This document shows positions 46,280-55,625 of a stretch of 64,000 nucleotides of DNA, in pieces. Position 1 is the stretch's first letter; each line of letters starts with the position of its first letter. A model generated the notes under the pieces. The model ran no database searches, was not told where the DNA came from, and saw only the letters and a program-made list of their open reading frames with translations. The translations under genes and the position numbers were made by a program. The DNA is taken from positions 186,001 to 250,000 of the forward strand of contig NZ_JNIK01000018.1 of the NCBI RefSeq assembly GCF_000701365.1. Reading direction: 5' to 3'. Source of the stretch: Blastococcus sp. URHD0036. Its GTDB lineage: Bacteria > Actinomycetota > Actinomycetes > Mycobacteriales > Geodermatophilaceae.

Positions 46280-47188
46280 TCAGCCGAAGACGGAGGCGCG
46301 CTTCAGGAGGAGCTGGTACAGCGACTGCTGGATGGTCTCGCGCACCTGGTCGGTCAGGTTGAACACGAGCATCGGGTCCTCGGCGGCGGCCGGCCCGTAG
46401 GACGCGGTCTCGATGGGCTCGCCGAACGCGATGAGCCACTTCGACGGCAGCGGCACCAGGCCGAGGGGCCCCAGCAGCGGGAAGGTCGGGGTGATCGGGA
46501 GGTAGGGCAGCCCGAAGAGCCGCGCCGCCGTCTTGGCGTTGCCCAGCATCGGGTAGATCTCCTCCGCCCCGACGATGGCGCACGGGACGATCGGCACACC
46601 GGTGCGCAGAGCCGCTGTGACGAAACCGCCCCGGCCGAACCGCTGCAGGGTGTACCGGTCGCGGAAGGGCTTGCCGATCCCCTTGAAGCCCTCGGGGAAG
46701 ACGCCGACGAGCTCGCCACCGGTGAGCAGCCGCTCGGCGTCCTCACTGCAAGCCAGCGTCGCGCCGAACTTGCGGGCCATGGCGCCGATGAACGGCATCT
46801 CGAAGACCAGGTCGGCGCCGAGCAGCCGGAACCGGCGCTGCGCCGGGTGGTCGTCGTGCAGGGCGACGGTCGTCATCAGGGCGTCGACCGGGATGGTGCC
46901 GGAGTGGTTCGCGACGACGAGAGCGCCGCCGGTCTGCGGCACGTTCTCGACGCCGTGGGTCTCGACCCGGAACCACCGGTTGAACAGCGGCCGCAGCATG
47001 GGCAGCAGGACGTGGTCGGTGAGGTCGGGGTCGAACCCGAACTCGTCGGTCGCGTACTCCCCCGTGAGCCGGCGCTGCAGGAACTCCAGCGTCTCGGTGA
47101 GCTGCTGGTCCCAGCTCGGTGCGGACGACGGCGGGACGTGCGGCTCGTCGTCGTCGGGCCGCAGCGGGATGACCCGCGCCTCAGGCAT
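46280..47188 (-). CDS. PlsC-family acyltransferase
   Basis: Lysophospholipid-type acyltransferase, 302 residues. The catalytic His/Asp region reads NHSGTIPVDALM (His and Asp six residues apart rather than the usual four, as I recall for the Rv0502 group). The second motif GVFPEGFKGIGK and RFGRGGFVTAAL follow, then VPIVPCAIVGAEEIYP. Overlaps the epimerase gene by 8 nt. Acceptor lipid unknown. Confidence 0.88.
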   Translation of the reverse strand: MPEARVIPLRPDDDEPHVPPSSAPSWDQQLTETLEFLQRRLTGEYATDEFGFDPDLTDHVLLPMLRPLFNRWFRVETHGVENVPQTGGALVVANHSGTIPVDALMTTVALHDDHPAQRRFRLLGADLVFEMPFIGAMARKFGATLACSEDAERLLTGGELVGVFPEGFKGIGKPFRDRYTLQRFGRGGFVTAALRTGVPIVPCAIVGAEEIYPMLGNAKTAARLFGLPYLPITPTFPLLGPLGLVPLPSKWLIAFGEPIETASYGPAAAEDPMLVFNLTDQVRETIQQSLYQLLLKRASVFG

Positions 47189-48287
47189 CGCGCACCGCCC
47201 GCAGCCCGGGCGCCGGCGGAGCCGGCCGCAACCGCTCCCCCACCGACGCAGCGGTGTGCCCGAGCCGCCCGATCAGCCGCTCGGCGCGGCCCGCAACCCC
47301 CGCCACGAGGTCGGAGGAGACCACCGGGGAGACCGTCCGCGCGTAGTCGGCCAGCGCCTCCTCGGTGCTGTACCGGGGCGTGTAGCCGAACTCGTCGCGC
47401 AGCACCGAGGTGTCGACGACGCGGCCGAAGTTGAGGAAGCGCATCTGTTCCGGGGAGTAGTCGATGAAGCCGAACCGGCGGGTGAGCCGGCCCAGCGACC
47501 CCAGGGTCGGCGAGGGCAGCGGCGCCTGGAGGCGGCCCAGCCGGCGGATCACCTGGGAGAGCAGCAGCGTCCCGTCGCCGCCGACGTTCACCGTCCCGGC
47601 GAAGTCGCCGGTGGTCGCGCGGGTGAGGACCGCCAGGGCGTCGTCCTCGTGCAGCAGCTGCACGCGGGCGTCGTAGCCCAGCGCCGTGGGGACGACGGGC
47701 ATCCGCAGGAAACCGGTCAGCAGCGAGTCGATCCGCGGCCCGATGAAGTTGGTGAAGCGCAGCACGGCCACGCCCACGTCCGGGCGGCGACGGGCGAAGG
47801 AGCGGACGTAGCTCTCGATGTCGAGGCTGTCCTTCGCGAAGCCACCGGAGGGTACCCGGCGAGCGGGCATCGACTCGGTGAAGACGGCGGGATCACGCGG
47901 GGAGGCGCCGTAGACGGCGCTGGTCGACTTCAGCACCAGCCGGCGCACCGAGGGCGCCCGCTGGCACGCCGCCAGCAGCTGCATCGTGCCGATGACGTTG
48001 AGTTCCTTCATCGGCCCGCGACCCCCGGACCCGGCCGGGGTGGAGCTGATGTTCATGTGCACGACGGTGTCGACCGACGCCGTCGTGATCACCTTGCCGA
48101 TCAGCGGGTTGCGGATGTCGGCGCGGACGAACTCCGTGCGACCCAGCCGGCGCAGCATCTCGGCCGACGGGGGGACGGTGTCCACCCCGATCACCCGCCC
48201 GACGGCGGGATCGGCTGCGAGCTCGGCCGCCAGCGCACCACCGAGCCACCGGCTGACACCGGTGACCAGGACGACCGCAGGCGGCAC
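47181..48287 (-). CDS. NAD-dependent epimerase/dehydratase family protein
   Basis: Extended short-chain dehydrogenase, 368 residues. It has the N-terminal VVLVTGVSRWLGGALAAELA, VVHMNISSTPAG and a Ser/Tyr region (KSTSAVYGA) where a classical YxxxK is not obvious. Rv0501 (annotated galE2) is the positional equivalent; sugar-epimerase activity is not shown by the sequence. GTG start. Confidence 0.85.
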   Translation of the reverse strand: MPPAVVLVTGVSRWLGGALAAELAADPAVGRVIGVDTVPPSAEMLRRLGRTEFVRADIRNPLIGKVITTASVDTVVHMNISSTPAGSGGRGPMKELNVIGTMQLLAACQRAPSVRRLVLKSTSAVYGASPRDPAVFTESMPARRVPSGGFAKDSLDIESYVRSFARRRPDVGVAVLRFTNFIGPRIDSLLTGFLRMPVVPTALGYDARVQLLHEDDALAVLTRATTGDFAGTVNVGGDGTLLLSQVIRRLGRLQAPLPSPTLGSLGRLTRRFGFIDYSPEQMRFLNFGRVVDTSVLRDEFGYTPRYSTEEALADYARTVSPVVSSDLVAGVAGRAERLIGRLGHTAASVGERLRPAPPAPGLRAVRDA

Positions 48288-48297
48288 GAGCGTCAGC

Positions 48298-48396
48298 TCA
48301 CTTCTTGTTGCGACGCTGCACGCGGGTCTTCTTCAGGAGCTTGCGGTGCTTCTTCTTCGCCATCCGCTTGCGGCGCTTCTTGATGACCGAACCCAT
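48298..48396 (-). CDS. Small ribosomal protein bS22 (AURKAIP1/COX24-domain protein)
   Basis: Only 32 residues, extremely basic, beginning MGSVIKKRRKRMAKKKHRK and ending RVQRRNKK. It corresponds to the tiny actinobacterial protein seen as bS22 in mycobacterial ribosome structures (Rv0500B position). ATG 48396 has an AGGAGC ribosome site. A 232-base non-coding gap follows on the upstream side up to the excisionase-like gene. Confidence 0.9.
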   Translation of the reverse strand: MGSVIKKRRKRMAKKKHRKLLKKTRVQRRNKK

Positions 48397-48628
48397 GGTC
48401 TGTGCTCCTGAGGTCTGCTGGTACGGCGCCGCGACCGGAGGTCGAGAGCGCCGCGTGGGGTGATCAGCTCGTGCGCGACCCTGCGAGGGCGCACCCCCGA
48501 GCCGCATCGAGCCGAGAGTACCCGGCACCCCCGCGGCGACGTTGCCGCGGGAGCCGGAGACACCCCGTGCGGGCCAGGTGCCGACCAGAGCACCCGTCCC
48601 GTGGTCCCGCCCTGGGGCGGGGTCGCGA

Positions 48629-48979
48629 TCAGGCGATGTCGGTGTAGGCGTCGCGCAGGTAGTCCTGCACGGCGCGCTCCGGCACGCGGAAGGACCGGCC
48701 GACGCGGACGGCGGAGAGCTCGCCGGCGTGGACGAGGCGGTACACGGTCATCTTGGAGACCCGCATCATGCTGGCGACCTCGGCGACGGTCAGGAAGGTG
48801 ACCGACGCGCGGGGGGCGGGAGCGACCGGGCGGCCGACGGGCATGGCGGCCGGGTGCTGCGGGCCGACGGGGCGGGCCATCGTGGCGGCCGAGATCGGCC
48901 GGCCGACGGGCCGCGGGGCCGGCACACCCTGGCGGGGGGCGGCGTAGTGAGCGGCGTGACGCTGCTGGGGCATGGTCAT
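48629..48979 (-). CDS. Excisionase-type helix-turn-helix DNA-binding protein
   Basis: Protein of 116 residues. The N-terminal 55 are Pro/Ala/Gln rich with repeated GRP motifs. The C-terminal domain is a MerR-like winged helix (TFLTVAEVASMMRVSKMTVY, LVHAGELSAVRVGRSFRVPE), very like Rv0500A. The upstream gap (48980-49224) holds a TACTCT-like hexamer on the minus strand near 49056-49061, implying a leader of 70 or more bases. Targets unknown. Confidence 0.85.
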   Translation of the reverse strand: MTMPQQRHAAHYAAPRQGVPAPRPVGRPISAATMARPVGPQHPAAMPVGRPVAPAPRASVTFLTVAEVASMMRVSKMTVYRLVHAGELSAVRVGRSFRVPERAVQDYLRDAYTDIA

Positions 48980-49224
48980 GACTTCGTCTCCGGACTAGCA
49001 CGTATCGGGCGCCGGCTTCCCCACCGACTACGGGACACGCACGTGCTGACACAGAGAGTAGGGGGGCCCGCGTGACAGATGCGACGTATGAAACGGACAT
49101 GCGGACCGCTCCGTACTGGGCAGAATTGCACCTATGTAGCTCTGTCGACATGTGCCCCGGGCGCGTCGCGCGGATCGTGACCGCGACACGCCCTGCAGTG
49201 AGCCTCCGATGCCCGGCGCAGTCG

Positions 49225-50079
49225 CTAGCTTGAGGGGTTGGCCGCGCCCAGTTCCCGCGACCGGGCCTGTGCCGCCTCGGCCGCCGAGGCTAGCGCCGCA
49301 CGGACGCCGTGGCGCTCCAGCTCCCGGATCGCCGCGGCCGTCGTCCCGCCCGGGCTGGTCACCGCCTCGCGCAGCGTCACCGGGTGCTGGTCGGAGTCGC
49401 GCAGCATCACCGCGGCGCCCACCGCCGTCTGCACGACCAGGTCGGTCGCCAGGGCGCGGGAGAGCCCGAGCAGGACACCGGCGTCCACCAGTGCCTCGAC
49501 GACGTAGAAGAAGTAGGCGGGCCCGCTGCCCGAGAGCGCGGTGACGGCGTCCTGCTGCGCCTCCGGCACCCGGCGGACCGCACCGACGGCGGCCAGCAGC
49601 TCCTCGGCCTCGGCCAGGTGCTCCTCCCCGGCGTGCGCACCGGCCGAGACCACGCTCATGCCCTCGCCGACCAGGGCGGGGGTGTTCGGCATGACGCGCA
49701 CGACCGGGACCCCTGCCGGCAGCGGCGCCTCGATCCGGGCGGTCGGGACGCCCGCGGCCACGGAGACCACCAGGTGGCCGTCGTCGACCGAGCCGGCCAC
49801 CGCTGCCAGCACCGCGTCGACGTCCTGCGGCTTGACCGCCAGCAGCAGCACGCGCGACCGCACGGCCGCCTCGGCCAGGCCGACGACCTGTACGCCGTAG
49901 CGGGAGACGAGCTCGGCCGCGCGCTCCTCGCTGGACTCGCAGACCACGACGTCCGCGGCGCCCCGGCGGCGCACGAGGCCGGCCAGCAGCGCCTCGCCCA
50001 TGCGGCCGCCGCCGACGACGGCCACCCCGGTCCGCCCCCCGATCGCTCCGCCCAACGCCTGCTCTCCCTCGCTCGTCAC
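49225..50079 (-). CDS. proC: Pyrroline-5-carboxylate reductase
   Basis: Last enzyme of proline synthesis (284 residues). NADPH motif VAVVGGGRMGEALLAGL, VKPQDVDAVL, VRVMPNTPALVGEGM and the C-terminal signature SGSGPAYFFYVVEAL plus SPGGTTAAAIRELE are intact. GTG 50079 lies 7 nt after a TACGGT hexamer (50087-50092, minus strand), so the mRNA is probably leaderless. Confidence 0.95.
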   Translation of the reverse strand: MTSEGEQALGGAIGGRTGVAVVGGGRMGEALLAGLVRRRGAADVVVCESSEERAAELVSRYGVQVVGLAEAAVRSRVLLLAVKPQDVDAVLAAVAGSVDDGHLVVSVAAGVPTARIEAPLPAGVPVVRVMPNTPALVGEGMSVVSAGAHAGEEHLAEAEELLAAVGAVRRVPEAQQDAVTALSGSGPAYFFYVVEALVDAGVLLGLSRALATDLVVQTAVGAAVMLRDSDQHPVTLREAVTSPGGTTAAAIRELERHGVRAALASAAEAAQARSRELGAANPSS

Positions 50080-50151
50080 GCGCCGAACCGTAGCCGGGAG
50101 GGCCGCGCGGACCGGGTGTGCCGCCCGGGACCGCGGGGTAGCCGCCGCCCC

Positions 50152-50730
50152 ATGTCCAACGAGCTGAGCGGGATGCGGGTCGCCGTCCTGGCGACCGACG
50201 GTGTGGAGCAGGTCGAGCTGGAGCGGCCGTGGCAGACCCTCGAGGAGGCCGGGGCGGAGCCCGAGCTGGTGTCGCTGCAGCGGGGGAAGATCACCGCCTA
50301 CCAGCACATCGACAAGGGCGACCCGAAGCAGGTCGACACCACGGTGGCCGACGCCGACCCCGACGGGTACGCCGCGCTGGTGCTGCCCGGCGGGGTCATC
50401 AACGGCGACTTCGTCCGCGCCGACGCCGACGCCGTCGCCTTCGTGAAGGCCTTCTTCGACGCCGGGAAGCCGGTGGCCGCCATCTGCCACGCGCCCTGGG
50501 TCCTCGTCGAGGCCGACGTCGTCCGCGGACGGCGGATGACGTCGTGGCCGTCGCTGCAGACCGACCTGCGCAACGCGGGAGCGACGTGGGTCGACGAGGA
50601 GGTCGTCGTCGACGGGGTCCTGGTCACCAGCCGCAAGCCCGACGACCTCGACGCCTTCGGTGCGGCGATCCTCGAGGTGTTCGCGAAGGCCGAGGAGGAC
50701 GCCGACGCCGACGCCGACGAGGAGGGCTAG
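50152..50730 (+). CDS. PfpI/DJ-1-family protein (general stress protein type)
   Basis: Protein of 192 residues with a DJ-1/PfpI fold: RVAVLATDGVEQVELERPW, the Glu/loop region LVLPGGVINGDF and the nucleophile-elbow Cys in AAICHAPWVLVEA. These proteins act as deglycase-like or stress proteins rather than true proteases. The tail is an acidic Asp/Ala repeat (DADADADEEG). Its TAG stop shares a CTAG with the stop of the convergent gene. Confidence 0.9.
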   Translation: MSNELSGMRVAVLATDGVEQVELERPWQTLEEAGAEPELVSLQRGKITAYQHIDKGDPKQVDTTVADADPDGYAALVLPGGVINGDFVRADADAVAFVKAFFDAGKPVAAICHAPWVLVEADVVRGRRMTSWPSLQTDLRNAGATWVDEEVVVDGVLVTSRKPDDLDAFGAAILEVFAKAEEDADADADEEG

Positions 50731-51497
50731 GCGCCGCCGAGCAGCGCCGCGGCCGGCGCCACGGTGAGCAGCGTCCCGGCGAAGACCAGGACGACGACCA
50801 GGCGCAGGCCGAGGGCCTCGCCGCCGAACCGGTGGCGCCAGGCCCCCACCGCACCGACCAGCGCGGTGACCGCGAGCGGGGCGATCACGACGGTCGCGCG
50901 GGGCAGCTGCTCCCAGAGCACGGTGAACAACAGGTAGATGCCCACGCCGGCGGCCAGCGCGACGACCAGCTCGCCGGCGAACCGCAGCCAGGCGAGCGGG
51001 CCGCCGGCGGGCTCGTCCTCCAGCAGCGGCGGGTCGTCGTCGCGCACCACGGGGATCGGACCCGTCGACGGTCCGGCGTCGTCGGTGCCGACCGTGGCCG
51101 GCGCGCCGGGGACGCCGGGCTTGCGCGAGGGTCGCAGGCCGGGGATCGCCGCCGTGGACGGGCCGTCGGCGCCGCGGGCCCGGGGCGCCGGGGCGGACGG
51201 ACGGGGCCGCCCGGCCAGGGGGTCGGCGGGGACCCGTCCGCGGGCCTTGACGGGGTCGGCGGGCTCGACCGGCGGGGTCTTGCCCGTGTCCCCGGCCCGA
51301 CGGCCGAACGCCGGCGCCTCCTCCACCCGGCCCGTGTCGGCGTCACCGGCGCGGGAGCCGCGCTGGCGGACGACGGGCTGCTCACCGCTGTCGCCGCGGC
51401 GGCGCCGGCCGGTCTTGGGCGACTCGACGCCGGCCTCCCGGAGGATGTCCGCCAGCGACCGGCCCCCGGTCTCGGGGTCCCTGCGCGGAGCGGACAT
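50727..51497 (-). CDS. Membrane protein with long disordered N-terminus (Rv0497-like)
   Basis: Protein of 256 residues. The first 165 are charged and Pro/Gly-rich, opening with SLADILREAGVES. The remainder forms three hydrophobic helices (about 168-188, 195-215 and 230-252). The position next to the ppx gene equals Rv0497. No catalytic motif seen; stop and start flank ppx and PfpI tightly. Confidence 0.75.
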   Translation of the reverse strand: MSAPRRDPETGGRSLADILREAGVESPKTGRRRRGDSGEQPVVRQRGSRAGDADTGRVEEAPAFGRRAGDTGKTPPVEPADPVKARGRVPADPLAGRPRPSAPAPRARGADGPSTAAIPGLRPSRKPGVPGAPATVGTDDAGPSTGPIPVVRDDDPPLLEDEPAGGPLAWLRFAGELVVALAAGVGIYLLFTVLWEQLPRATVVIAPLAVTALVGAVGAWRHRFGGEALGLRLVVVLVFAGTLLTVAPAAALLGGA

Positions 51498-52442
51498 TCA
51501 GACGCCTCCCAAGGAGTCCAGCCGCCGGAGGATGACGCCCTCCCGCAACGCCCACGGACAGATGCGGACGAACGGTACTTCCAGAGCGCGCATCGCGGCC
51601 TGCGCCACCACGGCGCCGGCCGGAACCTGGTGCGCGCGGTCGGGCGACACGCCCTGCAACTCGGCCAGCGCCGAGCTCTCGATGCGCGAGACGAAGCCGA
51701 TCAGCTGCCCCAGCCCGTCGGCGGTCAGCTGCCGCGGCACCCGGAGACCCGCGGAGTAGGGCGCCGCGCCGGTCAGCCGGGCGAGGGTCCGGAAGGTCTT
51801 GCTGGTGGCGACGACGAGGTCCGGCGGCCCGACCGCGCGGAGCTTCTTCGCCGCGGGCGCCAGCCGGTCCTCCGCGTGGTCCTGGAGCGCCCGCAGCGCC
51901 GACAGGTCGGGCCGGCCACCCGAGGCCGCCGCCGGAAGGAAGCGCCGGGTCATCCGGCCGGCCCCCAGCGGCAGCGACAGCGCGACGTCCGGGTCCTCGT
52001 CCATCCCGGCCGCCAGCTCCAGCGAGCCACCGCCGATGTCGAGCACGAGCAGCCGGCCGGCGCTCCAGCCGAACCAGCGGCGGACGGCGAGGAAGGTCAG
52101 CCGCGCCTCGTCCTCCCCGCTGGTCACCTGCAGGTCGACGCCGGTCTCGGCACGGACGCGCTCCAGGACCTCCAGGCCGTTGCCGGCCTCCCGGATCGCC
52201 GAGGTCACCAGCCCCAGCAGCTCCTCGCAGCCCAGCTCGTCGGCCTGCGCGCAGGCCTCGCGCACGGCCCGGATCAGCGCCTCCTCCCCCGCCTCGGAGA
52301 GCAGGTCGTCCTCGCCGACGTGCTCGGCCAGGCGCAGCAGCCACCGGTCGTCGTGCGTGGGGGTGGGGTGGCCGCCGCGGTGGGCGTCGACGACCAGCAG
52401 GTGGACCGTGTTCGAGCCGACGTCCAGCACCCCGAGCCGCAT
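51498..52442 (-). CDS. Exopolyphosphatase / Ppx-GppA family phosphatase
   Basis: ASKHA-fold phosphatase of 314 residues, the short form lacking the C-terminal HD domain. Phosphate-binding loops [15 protein letters not shown] and [14 protein letters not shown], with the conserved Glu in [11 protein letters not shown], are present. Rv0496 is the counterpart. ATG 52442 is preceded at 7 nt by CAGACT, a weak -10. One base lies between its stop and the next gene. Confidence 0.9.
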   Translation of the reverse strand: MRLGVLDVGSNTVHLLVVDAHRGGHPTPTHDDRWLLRLAEHVGEDDLLSEAGEEALIRAVREACAQADELGCEELLGLVTSAIREAGNGLEVLERVRAETGVDLQVTSGEDEARLTFLAVRRWFGWSAGRLLVLDIGGGSLELAAGMDEDPDVALSLPLGAGRMTRRFLPAAASGGRPDLSALRALQDHAEDRLAPAAKKLRAVGPPDLVVATSKTFRTLARLTGAAPYSAGLRVPRQLTADGLGQLIGFVSRIESSALAELQGVSPDRAHQVPAGAVVAQAAMRALEVPFVRICPWALREGVILRRLDSLGGV

Positions 52443-52491
52443 GCGGGTCAGTCTGCCGGGCGCTCGTCGGCGCGGCCGCGGGGGCACTCCC

Positions 52492-52497
52492 TACCCT
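52492..52497 (+). promoter_or_regulatory. Leaderless promoter of the cysteine-rich protein gene
   Basis: A TACCCT hexamer lies 6 nt before the GTG at 52504, in the 61-base gap divergent from the ppx-type gene. The spacing fits leaderless transcription. Confidence 0.5.
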
Positions 52498-52503
52498 GGG
52501 TCC

Positions 52504-53367
52504 GTGCCGTACGAGGAGGTCCCCGGGGTCCCGGCCGAGGTCGACCCCGATCACGCCCGGGAGTGGCTGGAGTTCCCCGACCCGGCCGATCCGGGGCGGG
52601 TCGTGCGGGCCGACCTGACCTGGCTGAACTCCGCCTGGACGTGCGTCTTCGGCCGGGGGTGTGCCGGGGTGGTCGAGGGCCGGCCCGACGACGGCTGCTG
52701 CAGCCACGGCGCCTTCTTCAGCGAGGAGGACGACCTGCTGCGGGTCACCGCCGCCGTGGCCGAGCTCACCGACGAGGACTGGCAGCTGGCCCCCGTGGGC
52801 CGCGGCGACTGGACCGAGGCAGATGACGCCGAGGACGCCGAGGAGGGCGCCCGCTCCCTGCGCACGCGGCTGGTCGACGGCGCCTGCGTCTTCCTGAACC
52901 GGCCGGGCTTCCCCGGTGGGGCCGGCTGCGCCCTGCACCGGATGGCGCTGCGCGAGGACCTGCACCCGCTGACCACCAAGCCCGACGTCTGCTGGCAGCT
53001 GCCGGTGCGCCGGGAGCAGGAGCTGGTGGACCGCCCCGACGGCAGCCGGGTGCTCGTGACGACGCTCGGCGAGTTCGACCGCCGCGGATGGGGGCCCGGC
53101 GGAGCCGACCTGCACTGGTGGTGCAGCGGCTCACCGGTGGCGCACGTCTCGCCCGAGCCGATGGTGCTCACCTACGCCGCGGAGCTGACCGCGCTCATCG
53201 GCGCCCCGGCCTACGCCGAGCTCCGACGGCTGGCCGAGGCGCGCCTGGACCTCGGCATGGTGGCCCCGCACCCGGCCAGCCCACCGCCGCGGCGGCACCC
53301 CCGTCCGGTGACGCTGCAGGTCCGTCGTCCGGGTGTAATCGGCTCTGCCGAGCTCGGAGAGCCCTGA
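52504..53367 (+). CDS. Cysteine-rich conserved protein (Rv0495c-like)
   Basis: Protein of 287 residues with about eight cysteines clustered in the first two thirds: [44 protein letters not shown] and WWCSGS. The pattern suggests a metal or iron-sulfur site of the YkgJ kind, but I cannot assign it. The family is conserved next to ppx in actinobacteria. GTG start lies at the leaderless position after TACCCT. Confidence 0.8.
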   Translation: MPYEEVPGVPAEVDPDHAREWLEFPDPADPGRVVRADLTWLNSAWTCVFGRGCAGVVEGRPDDGCCSHGAFFSEEDDLLRVTAAVAELTDEDWQLAPVGRGDWTEADDAEDAEEGARSLRTRLVDGACVFLNRPGFPGGAGCALHRMALREDLHPLTTKPDVCWQLPVRREQELVDRPDGSRVLVTTLGEFDRRGWGPGGADLHWWCSGSPVAHVSPEPMVLTYAAELTALIGAPAYAELRRLAEARLDLGMVAPHPASPPPRRHPRPVTLQVRRPGVIGSAELGEP

Positions 53368-53427
53368 CCCGACGGTCTCCGCCACTACCCTCTCGACGTA
53401 CCGACCGACGAGCGAACGGCGAGGCCA

Positions 53428-55617
53428 GTGACCGAGGACCACGCGACCGCGGGTTCTCACTCGGCTCCCGCCCCACCGGGGGCGCCGTCCGACAGCGGCC
53501 TCCGGGGGCTCCTGCGCATCCCGGTCTTCCGCCGGCTGTGGCTGGCGGTCACCGTCTCCAGCTTCGGCGACTGGCTCGGCCTGCTGGCGACCACCGCGAT
53601 GGCCGCGCAGCTCACCCGCCAGGAGTCCCTGGCGGTGCAGGGCGCAGCCATCTCCGGCGTGATCCTGACCCGGCTGCTGCCCGACCTGCTGCTGGCACCC
53701 CTGGCGGGGGCGCTCGCCGACAAGCTCGACCGGCGGGTGACCGCGGTCGTCGGCGACCTGCTCGCGCTGGGCCTGTACCTCTCGATCGCCTTCACCTACG
53801 AGCTGACCTGGCTCTACGTCGCCCAGTTCCTGGTCGAGGCGGTCGGCCTGTTCACCAACCCGGCCAAGCAGGCCATGCAGGTGGCGATCGTCCCGCGCGA
53901 GAAGCTGGCGACGTCCAACCAGTTGATGCAGTTCTCCATCTACGGCGCGGTCCCGATCGCGGCGCTGGTCTTCGCGCTGCTGTCGACGCTGACCCGCGCG
54001 GTCTCCGACGGGCCCGGCGCCGAGCAGACGGCGATCGTCATCGCGCTGGTCTTCGACGCGCTGACCTACGGCGTCACGGCGGCCACCATCTTCCTGTCCC
54101 GGCACCTGCTGCCCGGACGGGCCGCCGGAGGCAGCGAGGGGACCAACGTCTTCTCGCTGATCGCCGAGGGGATCTCGTTCCTCCGGAGCCAGCCGAGCAT
54201 GCGCGCGTTGTACATCGGCACCGTCGGGGCGTTCGCCGCCGGCGGCCTGATCATCGGCGTCGCCCAGCTCTACATCGCCACGCTGGACGCCGGTCCGGCC
54301 GGCTACGGCATCCTCTTCGGCACCGTCTTCACCGGTCTGGCGCTGGGCATGCTGGTGGGCCCGCGCATCCTCCCGACGGTCCCGCGGCGCACCCTCTTCG
54401 GCCGCGCCATCGGCATGTCCGGCCTGGCGCTGCTGGCGATGTCGGTGCTGCAGGACTTCGTCCTGGCCACCGCGTCGGCCTTCCTCGTGGGGCTCTTCGC
54501 GGGGATGAGCTGGATCATCGGCTACACGCTGATCGGCCTGGAGGTCGAGGACCGCCTCCGCGGCCGGGTCTTCTCCTTCGTCGTCTCCTCCGTCCGCATC
54601 GTGCTGCTGCTCGCCGTGGCGGTCGGTCCGGGGCTCGCCGGCGTCCTCGGGTCCCACGAGATCCAGATCGGCGACCTGGTCTTCAGCGTCACCGGTCCCG
54701 GTCTGACGCTGCTGGTCGGCAGCGTGATCGCGTTGCTGGTCAGCGTGTACGCCACGCGGCAGGTGGCCCCCCGCCACCGGAGCGGCGCGAAGGACCTGCT
54801 GCGCCTGCTCTGGGGCAACTCCGACATCCTGACCGCCACCCCGCAGTCGGCCGGCCTCTTCCTCGTCGTGGAGGGCGCCGACCGGGAGCTGACCCGGCGG
54901 TACACCGAGGCGCTGGCCGACGTGGTCCGCGAGCGCGGCTGCCCCGTCGTCGTCACGTCCGAGCCCAGCGACACCGACCTGGGCCGCCGGGTCCGCCGCT
55001 TCCTGTACCCGCCGCGGCCCGCCGTGACCTCCCACGAGCCGGGCTGGCCGGCACCGGCCCCCCGCCCCGCACCCGGGGACGAGGACGAGGGCCCCCGCGT
55101 GGAGGTCTACACCGCGGCGCTGCTCGCGGCGGCCGACCGGGCCCAGCACGTCGCGACCGTCATCCGCCCGGCCATGGCCGGCCAGCAGGTGGTGATCAGC
55201 TCCCACTACGTCGACGCCTCGATCGCCTTCCACGGCGCCGGGCAGGGGCTGGACGCCGAGCGCATCCTCCGGACGTCGATGTGGGCCACCCGCGGCCTCC
55301 TCCCCGACCTCACCGTCGTCGTGGACGCGCCGGTCACCGAGGCCCCCGCCGACGCCGATCCGGACGCCGTCCGCCGCGCGTTCGTCGGCCGGGCCGATGC
55401 CGCGCCGGACCGCTACGTCGTCGTCGCCGGGGAGGAGCTCGACGCCGTCGCCCGGGAGACCGGCGTCGGCCTGGTCTCCCCGCTGGTGCGGCAGCGGGTC
55501 GGGACGCTGCTGGGCCTGCGCTTCGCCACCGGGGCACCGGTGCCCCCGGCCGCTCCCCCCGACGTCCCGGTGCCCCCGGTCGAGGTGCGCGAGGGCAGCC
55601 CCGCCGGTCGCCGCTGA
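53428..55617 (+). CDS. MFS transporter fused to a catalytically degenerate thymidylate kinase-like domain
   Basis: Protein of 729 residues. Residues 25-450 are a 12-helix major-facilitator transporter (SFGDWLGLLA, PLAGALADKLDRR). Residues 476-700 align along their length with thymidylate kinase: GLFLVVEG, VVVTSEPSDTDLGRRVR, ALLAAADRAQHVATVIRPAM, YVDASIAFHGAGQGL. The P-loop is absent (EGADRELTRR at 482-491 instead of EGGDGAGKST) and the DRY motif reads SHY (592-594). Streptomyces has a similar fusion with an intact kinase. Function unknown; possibly nucleotide-sensing transport. TACCCT at 53386-53391 is a possible -10. Confidence 0.85.
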   Translation: MTEDHATAGSHSAPAPPGAPSDSGLRGLLRIPVFRRLWLAVTVSSFGDWLGLLATTAMAAQLTRQESLAVQGAAISGVILTRLLPDLLLAPLAGALADKLDRRVTAVVGDLLALGLYLSIAFTYELTWLYVAQFLVEAVGLFTNPAKQAMQVAIVPREKLATSNQLMQFSIYGAVPIAALVFALLSTLTRAVSDGPGAEQTAIVIALVFDALTYGVTAATIFLSRHLLPGRAAGGSEGTNVFSLIAEGISFLRSQPSMRALYIGTVGAFAAGGLIIGVAQLYIATLDAGPAGYGILFGTVFTGLALGMLVGPRILPTVPRRTLFGRAIGMSGLALLAMSVLQDFVLATASAFLVGLFAGMSWIIGYTLIGLEVEDRLRGRVFSFVVSSVRIVLLLAVAVGPGLAGVLGSHEIQIGDLVFSVTGPGLTLLVGSVIALLVSVYATRQVAPRHRSGAKDLLRLLWGNSDILTATPQSAGLFLVVEGADRELTRRYTEALADVVRERGCPVVVTSEPSDTDLGRRVRRFLYPPRPAVTSHEPGWPAPAPRPAPGDEDEGPRVEVYTAALLAAADRAQHVATVIRPAMAGQQVVISSHYVDASIAFHGAGQGLDAERILRTSMWATRGLLPDLTVVVDAPVTEAPADADPDAVRRAFVGRADAAPDRYVVVAGEELDAVARETGVGLVSPLVRQRVGTLLGLRFATGAPVPPAAPPDVPVPPVEVREGSPAGRR

Positions 55618-55625
55618 CGGGTGGG

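Noticed and set aside
48980-49224. A tRNA or structured RNA in the gap beside proC
   Set aside because: No cloverleaf or conserved RNA motif could be recognised; it probably holds promoter and leader sequence for the excisionase-type gene.
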